From Taudactylus pleione (Eukaryota > Chordata > Amphibia > Anura > Myobatrachidae): a stretch of DNA of 64,000 nucleotides. The notes beneath the pieces are model-generated. The model saw nothing but the letters and a program-made list of their open reading frames with translations, had not been told where the DNA came from and ran no database searches. Each line of letters starts with the position of its first letter. Positions within the stretch are counted from its first letter, which is position 1. The DNA lies in contig JAUIMM010000642.1 in assembly GCA_031769625.1 (NCBI GenBank), positions 744,001 through 808,000 on the forward strand, given 5' to 3'. This document shows positions 21,734 to 36,222 of this stretch, piece by piece. Both the position numbers and the translations under genes were made by a program.

Positions 21734-24700
21734 GACACCATAAGAAGAAAACCCAAAGCATGGGGTCCTCCTGTCACCTAGTCCAAGCATATTCTGCAGG
21801 GGATGTGTGCCTCTTCCCTAGGAAAAAAACCAGCCAGAGGTATCACTAGGGTCTTGGGAGCCTAGGGCAAGTTGAGAAGAACTGCGTGCCCCCCCCCTCC
21901 CTGACCCCCCCATAGACACATAGAGAAAAGTATTTATGCGCGCCAGAGGCGCGCATCAAAAAATGGGTGTGGTCACATACCGAAGGGGCGTGGCCACTAA
22001 AAATGGGGCGTGCCAACATGACACGCCACCCATTTCTCGTCACTCTGGGAACATTACTTTCTATTCCATATACACCTTACCGATGCGGTGGTTTCTCACA
22101 ATGTGGAAACTCTGAAGAAATATATCCTCCATGGGAAGACAGCGTCTGCAGTCGGCATTCATTATTCATGTAGGGCACATCGTCCAGAAGATGCCTGTTT
22201 GTGTGGGAATATTAACAAGGTCATCAACTTACAACAGCGGTTCAACCACACTCATTCCCCCTGTGTATTTCCTGCCCCCTGCATCTCTTAGCCACAACAT
22301 CTCCCCCTGCATCGTCTCTCAGCACATCATAACCTCCCCAGACAGACACACACTGACAAAAGCGTACACAGACACGCACACCTCTTTCACACAAATGCAG
22401 CCAGCCAAATAAATAAAACGGCTTGCGTATGCAGGCACTTTTAGCACTACCAGTGCCTGCATACCCATGGCTGAAAAAGCATGGTGAAGCTTGAAGAAAT
22501 CACCCAGGACCTGCTGGGACCTGTAGTGCCACAGAAAAAAACACATATAAACTAGATATGTGCGCCAGACCATTTTTGCTAGATTTGGTTTTGGCTCTGA
22601 TTCGTCGTCCGGCCTTGGATTTGGATTTGCCAAAGCGCCATGACTGGTTTTGGATTCGAATTTAGATTTGGATTTTTTTACAAAAATTGACAAAGAAAGC
22701 TAAAATCACATAATTTGGGCATTTTTTTGTTCCCAGAGTATTATTAACCTCAATAACATTCATTTCCAGTCATTTACAGTCAATTTAGACCACCTCACAG
22801 CTCACAATATTATTTTCACCATGATTGGCCAAAGGCTGCAGTGAGCTGGCAGGTTACTAAGCGACAGAGTGGCGGCACAGACACCGCAGTTTAAAGCACA
22901 TCTATGAAACATTGCCACTGACTACTGAGTCACAGTACTTGTGTGTTACGGACACACTGAGGGCTAAGGCCCAATGAGTCACGGTGCATGTAAACACAGT
23001 GGGCTATGGCCCAAGGAATCACAGTACTTGTATACACAGTGGGGTACAGCCCAAGGAGTCAAGGTGCTTGTATACACAGTGGGGTACAGCACAAAAAAAA
23101 AGTGTTTTTTTTTTACTTTTTAAACTTTTAAATCTCTTCAATTTTTTTTTTACTTTTAAACTTTGTTTTTTTTGCACACACAGCCACTTGTGAGTCTGGA
23201 CACAGCCCCTTTAATCAGCAGTATATAGCGCAGCATACATCAGCGAGCAGTGTGCCCCCTTACACAGTCACTTTGCCAGCACAGCCAACTCTAAATGACC
23301 CCCAGAGTGTACGTATATTTAGCACAGTGGGCCTATTCTGTATAGTGGCCAAGCATAACAGGGATATATTGCATACTGATCAAAAGTTACATTAGGCTAA
23401 ATTGAATATTTATCAATCCTAAAAGTCTACTGTATAATGGGCAAAATCGGTCCTCCACTGTATATTCATCATTGCCAATTCTATTCTATACTGGGAACAG
23501 AGACTATTGGGGAGATTCAAAAAGAAGCACGTTTCCATCAGAATATTGCACGCTGATGTAATGCTGGTCATCCTGCAGGAAAACCTCGCTCGGCTTTGCT
23601 CACACCTATAGAGGTGCAGAAATAACTAGCCTTGGCCTAGCTATTAATGTCATTTCAATTTATAAACATCCTAGCAGTATTTTCATATTAATTGTGTTTT
23701 TTATTTTCATTTAATCCCTTGCTTGTTTTCTACCCAAGTAGCAGTCTTGAAAAATAAAAATTGGACAGAAGCAGCAGGTTAATGAAATGAGAAAGAGCTG
23801 ATAGGAACTGATTGATTAAATGAGTGGATGCAGTAAAAGAGAACTTTGGCGAATAAGGAGAAGGCAAAGGGACAGATGTGTAATAATAATAATAAATGGC
23901 AGGTGTATCATGGGAAGCAGAGGTGATGGAGAATATAAAAATATCACACATCAGTAGAGATTATTTTGTGCACTTCTCCTTTAAGGAATGTAGAACACGA
24001 GTGAGGTCATGCTGTGATGTCATAATGGTAACTCTTTGCTGTTGCTCACTCTTAACCGCCCAGGACACTGACATAGCATTATCATTGCTGGCATTAACAT
24101 ACTCCAAATACATCTCTTGCACCCAGCCCACTGAGGGAAAAATATCCTCTTGAGGTAAGTATCTCATCAAAGACAAGGGCGTTTCACTTGGATGTGCCTG
24201 CAGACTTGGAGCTTGACTACCCTAAAATATGACCTTGAGCTTGTTTATTTCTATAATTGGAGGTTCTAGCAGCACAGCACATCTATCGCAATGTAGTAGC
24301 CATTCAGGTAAACTCGGTGCTTCTCAAAAGGGGATGACCATCCTCTTCAGAAAATTGCGCAGCTTTGTGAGGAATGTAAATTGGGTAATGTCAGGAGATG
24401 TGGACAGGAACTATACTAATGACGTCAGCCAATGTTATTTATTAATGTGGTAAACTGTATACTGTATTTTAGTGTCAAATGTTCATACAGTATTTTAAAT
24501 AAGTTTGGAAATATAACTCTGCATAGCCTCCTAGTGCCCAGAGGGACGGGCAATCCTTCAAGCCATGGGTCCCCAGAGGTTTCCTCCACAGGGGGTTTTT
24601 CCTCTCCTGAGTGCTGAAGGATGATTCTTTGTGAGTCACGAGGCTTCCACCATCTTGGTCTTCTTATAGGACAACCTTGTAAGAGCCTCCGGCTAATCTT

Positions 24701-25356
24701 GGGCACTAATTTATTTACAATGCAGAGTAGAAATAAAGTGTTATTTTCCTTGTGCTAAAAATTCATAATAAATATATTTTCAAATTGATTTTACTTGATG
24801 TGGTCTTTCCTTTTTTTCATAATGGAGTCTCTTAGAAGGTTAAGAGGCTGTGAGGTCTACTATCCTGTTAATAGAATTGAGATTTGATAATCTTCGCACT
24901 ACATAATAGATTAAGGTTATGACCTAATGGCAATGTGTAGGATATGGCGGTGGTACATGATGTCATTGGGGAAGTGGTCAAGTCTAGAAAGGACACAAAA
25001 AATAAAAGAGATCAGGTGAAACAGAAATAATCTAAAATGTTTTCTAATATACAGTATATACTCTTCTGTGCTGGACAAAATGAAGCAAACGACATATGGA
25101 AGGTTACAGTCCCTTTAAGTAGCAAATATTTAAGATGGTTTTCAAGGCATTTCTTAAAGAGGTCGGATACCCTGTCCAATTGCATTATTTAATGCAATCA
25201 TCCTGCAGACTTGGAAGCAGTGGGGTGCACTTGCAGAACAGGTAGCCATTCTGAATGGATGAAAAATGGCATCATTGGCTCACAATAACTTACGAGATGC
25301 CTAATTGTGTCTGCCAAGACCCAGGCAATTGCTCAATGTCATGATCCTGTGCTGTT
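21734..25356 (+). repeat. Unit 7, subtype A
   Basis: Complete copy, 3623 bp. The extra base is a tenth T at 23105-23114. Haplotype: C9, loop AGA, A848 and G1818. There is a C-to-T change at 21841 (GAGGTATCAC), shared only with unit 10, and a private G-to-T just outside the palindrome arm at 21956. Confidence 0.95.
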
Positions 25357-28300
25357 GACACCATAAGAAGAAAACCCAAAGCATGGGGTCCTCCTGTCAC
25401 CTAGTCCAAGCATATTCTGCAGGGGATGTGTGCCTCTTCCCTAGGAAAAAAACCAGCCAGAGGCATCACTAGGGTCTTGGGAGCCTAGGGCAAGTTGAGA
25501 AGAACTGCGTGCCCCCCCCCCTCCCTGACCCCCCCATAGACACATAGAGAAAAGTATTTATGCGCGCCAGAGGCGCGCAGCAAAAAATGGGTGTGGTCAC
25601 ATACCGAAGGGGCGTGGCCACTAAAAATGGGGCGTGCCAACATGACACGCCACCCATTTCTCGTCACTCTGGGAACATTACTTTCTATTCCATATACACC
25701 TTACCGATGCGGTGGTTTCTCACAATGTGGAAACTCTGAAGAAATATATCCTCCATGGGAAGACAGCGTCTGCAGTCGGCATTCATTATTCATGTAGGGC
25801 ACATCGTCCAGAAGATGCCTGTTTGTGTGGGAATATTAACAAGGTCATCAACTTACAACAGCGGTTCAACCACACTCATTCCCCCTGTGTATTTCCTGCC
25901 CCCTGCATCTCTTAGCCACAACATCTCCCCCTGCATCGTCTCTCAGCACATCATAACCTCCCCAGACAGACACACACTGACAAAAGCGTACACAGACACG
26001 CACACCTCTTTCACACAAATGCAGCCAGCCAAATAAATAAAACGGCTTGCGTATGCAGGCACTTTTAGCACTACCAGTGCCTGCATACCCATGGCTGAAA
26101 AAGCATGGTGAAGCTTGAAGAAATCACCCAGGACCTGCTGGGACCTGTAGTGCCACAGAAAAAAACACATATAAACTAGATATGTGCGCCAGACCATTTT
26201 TGCTGGATTTGGTTTTGGCTCTGATTCGTCGTCCGGCCTTGGATTTGGATTTGCCAAAGCGCCATGACTGGTTTTGGATTCGAATTTAGATTTGGATTTT
26301 TTTACAAAAATTGACAAAGAAAGCTAAAATCACATAATTTGGGCATTTTTTTGTTCCCAGAGTATTATTAACCTCAATAACATTCATTTCCAGTCATTTA
26401 CAGTCAATTTAGACCACCTCACAGCTCACAATATTATTTTCACCATGATTGGCCAAAGGCTGCAGTGAGCTGGCAGGTTACTAAGCGACAGAGTGGCGGC
26501 ACAGACACCGCAGTTTAAAGCACATCTATGAAACATTGCCACTGACTACTGAGTCACAGTACTTGTGTGTTACGGACACACTGAGGGCTAAGGCCCAATG
26601 AGTCACGGTGCATGTAAACACAGTGGGCTATGGCCCAAGGAATCACAGTACTTGTATACACAGTGGGGTACAGCCCAAGGAGTCAAGGTGCTTGTATACA
26701 CAGTGGGGTACAGCACAAAAAAAAAGTGTTTTTTTTTACTTTTTAAACTTTTAAATCTCTTCAATTTTTTTTTTACTTTTAAACTTTGTTTTTTTTGCAC
26801 ACACAGCCACTTGTGAGTCTGGACACAGCCCCTTTAATCAGCAGTATATAGCGCAGCATACATCAGCGAGCAGTGTGCCCCCTTACACAGTCACTTTGCC
26901 AGCACAGCCAACTCTAAATGACCCCCAGAGTGTACGTATATTTAGCACAGTGGGCCTATTCTGTATAGTGGCCAAGCATAACAGGGATATATTGCATACT
27001 GATCAAAAGTTACATTAGGCTAAATTGAATATTTATCAATCCTAAAAGTCTACTGTATAATGGGCAAAATCGGTCCTCCACTGTATATTCATCATTGCCA
27101 ATTCTATTCTATACTGGGAACAGAGACTATTGGGGAGATTCAAAAAGAAGCACGTTTCCATCAGAATATTGCACTCTGATGTAATGCTGGTCATCCTGCA
27201 GGAAAACCTCGCTCGGCTTTGCTCACACCTATAGAGGTGCAGAAATAACTAGCCTTGGCCTAGCTATTAATGTCATTTCAATTTATAAACATCCTAGCAG
27301 TATTTTCATATTAATTGTGTTTTTTATTTTCATTTAATCCCTTGCTTGTTTTCTACCCAAGTAGCAGTCTTGAAAAATAAAAATTGGACAGAAGCAGCAG
27401 GTTAATGAAATGAGAAAGAGCTGATAGGAACTGATTGATTAAATGAGTGGATGCAGTAAAAGAGAACTTTGGCGAATAAGGAGAAGGCAAAGGGACAGAT
27501 GTGTAATAATAATAATAAATGGCAGGTGTATCATGGGAAGCAGAGGTGATGGAGAATATAAAAATATCACACATCAGTAGAGATTATTTTGTGCACTTCT
27601 CCTTTAAGGAATGTAGAACACGAGTGAGGTCATGCTGTGATGTCATAATGGTAACTCTTTGCTGTTGCTCACTCTTAACCGCCCAGGACACTGACATAGC
27701 ATTATCATTGCTGGCATTAACATACTCCAAATACATCTCTTGCACCCAGCCCACTGAGGGAAAAATATCCTCTTGAGGTAAGTATCTCATCAAAGACAAG
27801 GGCGTTTCACTTGGATGTGCCTGCAGACTTGGAGCTTGACTACCCTAAAATATGACCTTGAGCTTGTTTATTTCTATAATTGGAGGTTCTAGCAGCACAG
27901 CACATCTATCGCAATGTAGTAGCCATTCAGGTAAACTCGGTGCTTCTCAAAAGGGGATGACCATCCTCTTCAGAAAATTGCGCAGCTTTGTGAGGAATGT
28001 AAATTGGGTAATGTCAGGAGATGTGGACAGGAACTATACTAATGACGTCAGCCAATGTTATTTATTAATGTGGTAAACTGTATACTGTATTTTAGTGTCA
28101 AATGTTCATACAGTATTTTAAATAAGTTTGGAAATATAACTCTGCATAGCCTCCTAGTGCCCAGAGGGACGGGCAATCCTTCAAGCCATGGGTCCCCAGA
28201 GGTTTCCTCCACAGGGGGTTTTTCCTCTCCTGAGTGCTGAAGGATGATTCTTTGTGAGTCACGAGGCTTCCACCATCTTGGTCTTCTTATAGGACAACCT

Positions 28301-28979
28301 TGTAAGAGCCTCCGGCTAATCTTGGGCACTAATTTATTTACAATGCAGAGTAGAAATAAAGTGTTATTTTCCTTGTGCTAAAAATTCATAATAAATATAT
28401 TTTCAAATTGATTTTACTTGATGTGGTCTTTCCTTTTTTTCATAATGGAGTCTCTTAGAAGGTTAAGAGGCTGTGAGGTCTACTATCCTGTTAATAGAAT
28501 TGAGATTTGATAATCTTCGCACTACATAATAGATTAAGGTTATGACCTAATGGCAATGTGTAGGATATGGCGGTGGTACATGATGTCATTGGGGAAGTGG
28601 TCAAGTCTAGAAAGGACACAAAAAATAAAAGAGATCAGGTGAAACAGAAATAATCTAAAATGTTTTCTAATATACAGTATATACTCTTCTGTGCTGGACA
28701 AAATGAAGCAAACGACATATGGAAGGTTACAGTCCCTTTAAGTAGCAAATATTTAAGATGGTTTTCAAGGCATTTCTTAAAGAGGTCGGATACCCTGTCC
28801 AATTGCATTATTTAATGCAATCATCCTGCAGACTTGGAAGCAGTGGGGTGCACTTGCAGAACAGGTAGCCATTCTGAATGGATGAAAAATGGCATCATTG
28901 GCTCACAATAACTTCCGAGATGCCTAATTGTGTCTGCCAAGACCCAGGCAATTGCTCAATGTCATGATCCTGTGCTGTT
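25357..28979 (+). repeat. Unit 8, subtype A
   Basis: Complete copy, 3623 bp, with C10 as in unit 5. Haplotype: loop AGA, G848 and T1818. It has a private A-to-C change at 28915 (ACTTCCGAG). Confidence 0.95.
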
Positions 28980-31900
28980 GACACCATAAGAAGAAAACCC
29001 AAAGCATGGGGTCCTCCTGTCACCTAGTCCAAGCATATTCTGCAGGGGATGTGTGCCTCTTCCCTAGGAAAAAAACCAGCCAGAGGCATCACTAGGGTCT
29101 TGGGAGCCTAGGGCAAGTTGAGAAGAACTGCGTGCCCCCCCCCTCCCTGACCCCCCCATAGACACATAGAGAAAAGTATTTATGCGCGCCTCTGGCGCGC
29201 AGCAAAAAATGGGTGTGGTCACATACCGAAGGGGCGTGGCCACTAAAAATGGGGCGTGCCAACATGACACGCCACCCATTTCTCGTCACTCTGGGAACAT
29301 TACTTTCTATTCCATATACACCTTACCGATGCGGTGGTTTCTCACAATGTGGAAACTCTGAAGAAATATATCCTCCATGGGAAGACAGCGTCTGCAGTCG
29401 GCATTCATTATTCATGTAGGGCACATCGTCCAGAAGATGCCTGTTTGTGTGGGAATATTAACAAGGTCATCAACTTACAACAGCGGTTCAACCACACTCA
29501 TTCCCCCTGTGTATTTCCTGCCCCCTGCATCTCTTAGCCACAACATCTCCCCCTGCATCGTCTCTCAGCACATCATAACCTCCCCAGACAGACACACACT
29601 GACAAAAGCGTACACAGACACGCACACCTCTTTCACACAAATGCAGCCAGCCAAATAAATAAAACGGCTTGCGTATGCAGGCACTTTTAGCACTACCAGT
29701 GCCTGCATACCCATGGCTGAAAAAGCATGGTGAAGCTTGAAGAAATCACCCAGGACCTGCTGGGACCTGTAGTGCCACAGAAAAAAACACATATAAACTA
29801 GATATGTGCGCCAGACCATTTTTGCTGGATTTGGTTTTGGCTCTGATTCGTCGTCCGGCCTTGGATTTGGATTTGCCAAAGCGCCATGACTGGTTTTGGA
29901 TTCGAATTTAGATTTGGATTTTTTTACAAAAATTGACAAAGAAAGCTAAAATCACATAATTTGGGCATTTTTTTGTTCCCAGAGTATTATTAACCTCAAT
30001 AACATTCATTTCCAGTCATTTACAGTCAATTTAGACCACCTCACAGCTCACAATATTATTTTCACCATGATTGGCCAAAGGCTGCAGTGAGCTGGCAGGT
30101 TACTAAGCGACAGAGTGGCGGCACAGACACCGCAGTTTAAAGCACATCTATGAAACATTGCCACTGACTACTGAGTCACAGTACTTGTGTGTTACGGACA
30201 CACTGAGGGCTAAGGCCCAATGAGTCACGGTGCATGTAAACACAGTGGGCTATGGCCCAAGGAATCACAGTACTTGTATACACAGTGGGGTACAGCCCAA
30301 GGAGTCAAGGTGCTTGTATACACAGTGGGGTACAGCACAAAAAAAAAGTGTTTTTTTTTACTTTTTAAACTTTTAAATCTCTTCAATTTTTTTTTTACTT
30401 TTAAACTTTGTTTTTTTTGCACACACAGCCACTTGTGAGTCTGGACACAGCCCCTTTAATCAGCAGTATATAGCGCAGCATACATCAGCGAGCAGTGTGC
30501 CCCCTTACACAGTCACTTTGCCAGCACAGCCAACTCTAAATGACCCCCAGAGTGTACGTATATTTAGCACAGTGGGCCTATTCTGTATAGTGGCCAAGCA
30601 TAACAGGGATATATTGCATACTGATCAAAAGTTACATTAGGCTAAATTGAATATTTATCAATCCTAAAAGTCTACTGTATAATGGGCAAAATCGGTCCTC
30701 CACTGTATATTCATCATTGCCAATTCTATTCTATACTGGGAACAGAGACTATTGGGGAGATTCAAAAAGAAGCACGTTTCCATCAGAATATTGCACTCTG
30801 ATGTAATGCTGGTCATCCTGCAGGAAAACCTCGCTCGGCTTTGCTCACACCTATAGAGGTGCAGAAATAACTAGCCTTGGCCTAGCTATTAATGTAATTT
30901 CAATTTATAAACATCCTAGCAGTATTTTCATATTAATTGTGTTTTTTATTTTCATTTAATCCCTTGCTTGTTTTCTACCCAAGTAGCAGTCTTGAAAAAT
31001 AAAAATTGGACAGAAGCAGCAGGTTAATGAAATGAGAAAGAGCTGATAGGAACTGATTGATTAAATGAGTGGATGCAGTAAAAGAGAACTTTGGCGAATA
31101 AGGAGAAGGCAAAGGGACAGATGTGTAATAATAATAATAAATGGCAGGTGTATCATGGGAAGCAGAGGTGATGGAGAATATAAAAATATCACACATCAGT
31201 AGAGATTATTTTGTGCACTTCTCCTTTAAGGAATGTAGAACACGAGTGAGGTCATGCTGTGATGTCATAATGGTAACTCTTTGCTGTTGCTCACTCTTAA
31301 CCGCCCAGGACACTGACATAGCATTATCATTGCTGGCATTAACATACTCCAAATACATCTCTTGCACCCAGCCCACTGAGGGAAAAATATCCTCTTGAGG
31401 TAAGTATCTCATCAAAGACAAGGGCGTTTCACTTGGATGTGCCTGCAGACTTGGAGCTTGACTACCCTAAAATATGACCTTGAGCTTGTTTATTTCTATA
31501 ATTGGAGGTTCTAGCAGCACAGCACATCTATCGCAATGTAGTAGCCATTCAGGTAAACTCGGTGCTTCTCAAAAGGGGATGACCATCCTCTTCAGAAAAT
31601 TGCGCAGCTTTGTGAGGAATGTAAATTGGGTAATGTCAGGAGATGTGGACAGGAACTATACTAATGACGTCAGCCAATGTTATTTATTAATGTGGTAAAC
31701 TGTATACTGTATTTTAGTGTCAAATGTTCATACAGTATTTTAAATAAGTTTGGAAATATAACTCTGCATAGCCTCCTAGTGCCCAGAGGGACGGGCAATC
31801 CTTCAAGCCATGGGTCCCCAGAGGTTTCCTCCACAGGGGGTTTTTCCTCTCCTGAGTGCTGAAGGATGATTCTTTGTGAGTCACGAGGCTTCCACCATCT

Positions 31901-32601
31901 TGGTCTTCTTATAGGACAACCTTGTAAGAGCCTCCGGCTAATCTTGGGCACTAATTTATTTACAATGCAGAGTAGAAATAAAGTGTTATTTTCCTTGTGC
32001 TAAAAATTCATAATAAATATATTTTCAAATTGATTTTACTTGATGTGGTCTTTCCTTTTTTTCATAATGGAGTCTCTTAGAAGGTTAAGAGGCTGTGAGG
32101 TCTACTATCCTGTTAATAGAATTGAGATTTGATAATCTTCGCACTACATAATAGATTAAGGTTATGACCTAATGGCAATGTGTAGGATATGGCGGTGGTA
32201 CATGATGTCATTGGGGAAGTGGTCAAGTCTAGAAAGGACACAAAAAATAAAAGAGATCAGGTGAAACAGAAATAATCTAAAATGTTTTCTAATATACAGT
32301 ATATACTCTTCTGTGCTGGACAAAATGAAGCAAACGACATATGGAAGGTTACAGTCCCTTTAAGTAGCAAATATTTAAGATGGTTTTCAAGGCATTTCTT
32401 AAAGAGGTCGGATACCCTGTCCAATTGCATTATTTAATGCAATCATCCTGCAGACTTGGAAGCAGTGGGGTGCACTTGCAGAACAGGTAGCCATTCTGAA
32501 TGGATGAAAAATGGCATCATTGGCTCACAATAACTTACGAGATGCCTAATTGTGTCTGCCAAGACCCAGGCAATTGCTCAATGTCATGATCCTGTGCTGT
32601 T
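28980..32601 (+). repeat. Unit 9, subtype A, loop back in TCT orientation
   Basis: Complete copy, 3622 bp. Haplotype: C9, loop TCT, G848 and T1818. It sits between AGA-loop copies. It has a private C-to-A change at 30896. Confidence 0.95.
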
Positions 32602-35600
32602 GACACCATAAGAAGAAAACCCAAAGCATGGGGTCCTCCTGTCACCTAGTCCAAGCATATTCTGCAGGGGATGTGTGCCTCTTCCCTAGGAAAAAAACCA
32701 GCCAGAGGTATCACTAGGGTCTTGGGAGCCTAGGGCAAGTTGAGAAGAACTGCGTGCCCCCCCCTCCCTGACCCCCCCATAAACACATAGAGAAAAGTAT
32801 TTATGCGCGCCAGAGGCGCGCAGCAAAAAATGGGTGTGGTCACATACCGAAGGGGCGTGGCCACTAAAAATGGGGCGTGCCAACATGACACGCCACCCAT
32901 TTCTCGTCACTCTGGGAACATTACTTTCTATTCCATATACACCTTACCGATGCGGTGGTTTCTCACAATGTGGAAACTCTGAAGAAATATATCCTCCATG
33001 GGAAGACAGCGTCTGCAGTCGGCATTCATTATTCATGTAGGGCACATCGTCCAGAAGATGCCTGTTTGTGTGGGAATATTAACAAGGTCATCAACTTACA
33101 ACAGCGGTTCAACCACACTCATTCCCCCTGTGTATTTCCTGCCCCCTGCATCTCTTAGCCACAACATCTCCCCCTGCATCGTCTCTCAGCACATCATAAC
33201 CTCCCCAGACAGACACACACTGACAAAAGCGTACACAGACACGCACACCTCTTTCACACAAATGCAGCCAGCCAAATAAATAAAACGGCTTGCGTATGCA
33301 GGCACTTTTAGCACTACCAGTGCCTGCATACCCATGGCTGAAAAAGCATGGTGAAGCTTGAAGAAATCACCCAGGACCTGCTGGGACCTGTAGTGCCACA
33401 GAAAAAAACACATATAAACTAGATATGTGCGCCAGACCATTTTTGCTGGATTTGGTTTTGGCTCTGATTCGTCGTCCGGCCTTGGATTTGGATTTGCCAA
33501 AGCGCCATGACTGGTTTTGGATTCGAATTTAGATTTGGATTTTTTTACAAAAATTGACAAAGAAAGCTAAAATCACATAATTTGGGCATTTTTTTGTTCC
33601 CAGAGTATTATTAACCTCAATAACATTCATTTCCAGTCATTTACAGTCAATTTAGACCACCTCACAGCTCACAATATTATTTTCACCATGATTGGCCAAA
33701 GGCTGCAGTGAGCTGGCAGGTTACTAAGCGACAGAGTGGCGGCACAGACACCGCAGTTTAAAGCACATCTATGAAACATTGCCACTGACTACTGAGTCAC
33801 AGTACTTGTGTGTTACGGACACACTGAGGGCTAAGGCCCAATGAGTCACGGTGCATGTAAACACAGTGGGCTATGGCCCAAGGAATCACAGTACTTGTAT
33901 ACACAGTGGGGTACAGCCCAAGGAGTCAAGGTGCTTGTATACACAGTGGGGTACAGCACAAAAAAAAAGTGTTTTTTTTTACTTTTTAAACTTTTAAATC
34001 TCTTCAATTTTTTTTTTACTTTTAAACTTTGTTTTTTTTGCACACACAGCCACTTGTGAGTCTGGACACAGCCCCTTTAATCAGCAGTATATAGCGCAGC
34101 ATACATCAGCGAGCAGTGTGCCCCCTTACACAGTCACTTTGCCAGCACAGCCAACTCTAAATGACCCCCAGAGTGTACGTATATTTAGCACAGTGGGCCT
34201 ATTCTGTATAGTGGCCAAGCATAACAGGGATATATTGCATACTGATCAAAAGTTACATTAGGCTAAATTGAATATTTATCAATCCTAAAAGTCTACTGTA
34301 TAATGGGCAAAATCGGTCCTCCACTGTATATTCATCATTGCCAATTCTATTCTATACTGGGAACAGAGACTATTGGGGAGATTCAAAAAGAAGCACGTTT
34401 CCATCAGAATATTGCACTCTGATGTAATGCTGGTCATCCTGCAGGAAAACCTCGCTCGGCTTTGCTCACACCTATAGAGGTGCAGAAATAACTAGCCTTG
34501 GCCTAGCTATTAATGTCATTTCAATTTATAAACATCCTAGCAGTATTTTCATATTAATTGTGTTTTTTATTTTCATTTAATCCCTTGCTTGTTTTCTACC
34601 CAAGTAGCAGTCTTGAAAAATAAAAATTGGACAGAAGCAGCAGGTTAATGAAATGAGAAAGAGCTGATAGGAACTGATTGATTAAATGAGTGGATGCAGT
34701 AAAAGAGAACTTTGGCGAATAAGGAGAAGGCAAAGGGACAGATGTGTAATAATAATAATAAATGGCAGGTGTATCATGGGAAGCAGAGGTGATGGAGAAT
34801 ATAAAAATATCACACATCAGTAGAGATTATTTTGTGCACTTCTCCTTTAAGGAATGTAGAACACGAGTGAGGTCATGCTGTGATGTCATAATGGTAACTC
34901 TTTGCTATTGCTCACTCTTAACCGCCCAGGACACTGACATAGCATTATCATTGCTGGCATTAACATACTCCAAATACATCTCTTGCACCCAGCCCACTGA
35001 GGGAAAAATATCCTCTTGAGGTAAGTATCTCATCAAAGACAAGGGCGTTTCACTTGGATGTGCCTGCAGACTTGGAGCTTGACTACCCTAAAATATGACC
35101 TTGAGCTTGTTTATTTCTATAATTGGAGGTTCTAGCAGCACAGCACATCTATCGCAATGTAGTAGCCATTCAGGTAAACTCGGTGCTTCTCAAAAGGGGA
35201 TGACCATCCTCTTCAGAAAATTGCGCAGCTTTGTGAGGAATGTAAATTGGGTAATGTCAGGAGATGTGGACAGGAACTATACTAATGACGTCAGCCAATG
35301 TTATTTATTAATGTGGTAAACTGTATACTGTATTTTAGTGTCAAATGTTCATACAGTATTTTAAATAAGTTTGGAAATATAACTCTGCATAGCCTCCTAG
35401 TGCCCAGAGGGACGGGCAATCCTTCAAGCCATGGGTCCCCAGAGGTTTCCTCCACAGGGGGTTTTTCCTCTCCTGAGTGCTGAAGGATGATTCTTTGTGA
35501 GTCACGAGGCTTCCACCATCTTGGTCTTCTTATAGGACAACCTTGTAAGAGCCTCCGGCTAATCTTGGGCACTAATTTATTTACAATGCAGAGTAGAAAT

Positions 35601-36222
35601 AAAGTGTTATTTTCCTTGTGCTAAAAATTCATAATAAATATATTTTCAAATTGATTTTACTTGATGTGGTCTTTCCTTTTTTTCATAATGGAGTCTCTTA
35701 GAAGGTTAAGAGGCTGTGAGGTCTACTATCCTGTTAATAGAATTGAGATTTGATAATCTTCGCACTACATAATAGATTAAGGTTATGACCTAATGGCAAT
35801 GTGTAGGATATGGCGGTGGTACATGATGTCATTGGGGAAGTGGTCAAGTCTAGAAAGGACACAAAAAATAAAAGAGATCAGGTGAAACAGAAATAATCTA
35901 AAATGTTTTCTAATATACAGTATATACTCTTCTGTGCTGGACAAAATGAAGCAAACGACATATGGAAGGTTACAGTCCCTTTAAGTAGCAAATATTTAAG
36001 ATGGTTTTCAAGGCATTTCTTAAAGAGGTCGGATACCCTGTCCAATTGCATTATTTAATGCAATCATCCTGCAGACTTGGAAGCAGTGGGGTGCACTTGC
36101 AGAACAGGTAGCCATTCTGAATGGATGAAAAATGGCATCATTGGCTCACAATAACTTACGAGATGCCTAATTGTGTCTGCCAAGACCCAGGCAATTGCTC
36201 AATGTCATGATCCTGTGCTGTT
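32602..36222 (+). repeat. Unit 10, subtype A
   Basis: Complete copy, 3621 bp, with a C-run of 8. Haplotype: loop AGA, G848 and T1818. It shares C-to-T (32709, GAGGTATC) with unit 7. Private changes are G-to-A at 32782 and G-to-A at 34907; the latter puts a stop codon into the 71-codon minus-strand frame that is open in the other copies. Confidence 0.95.
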
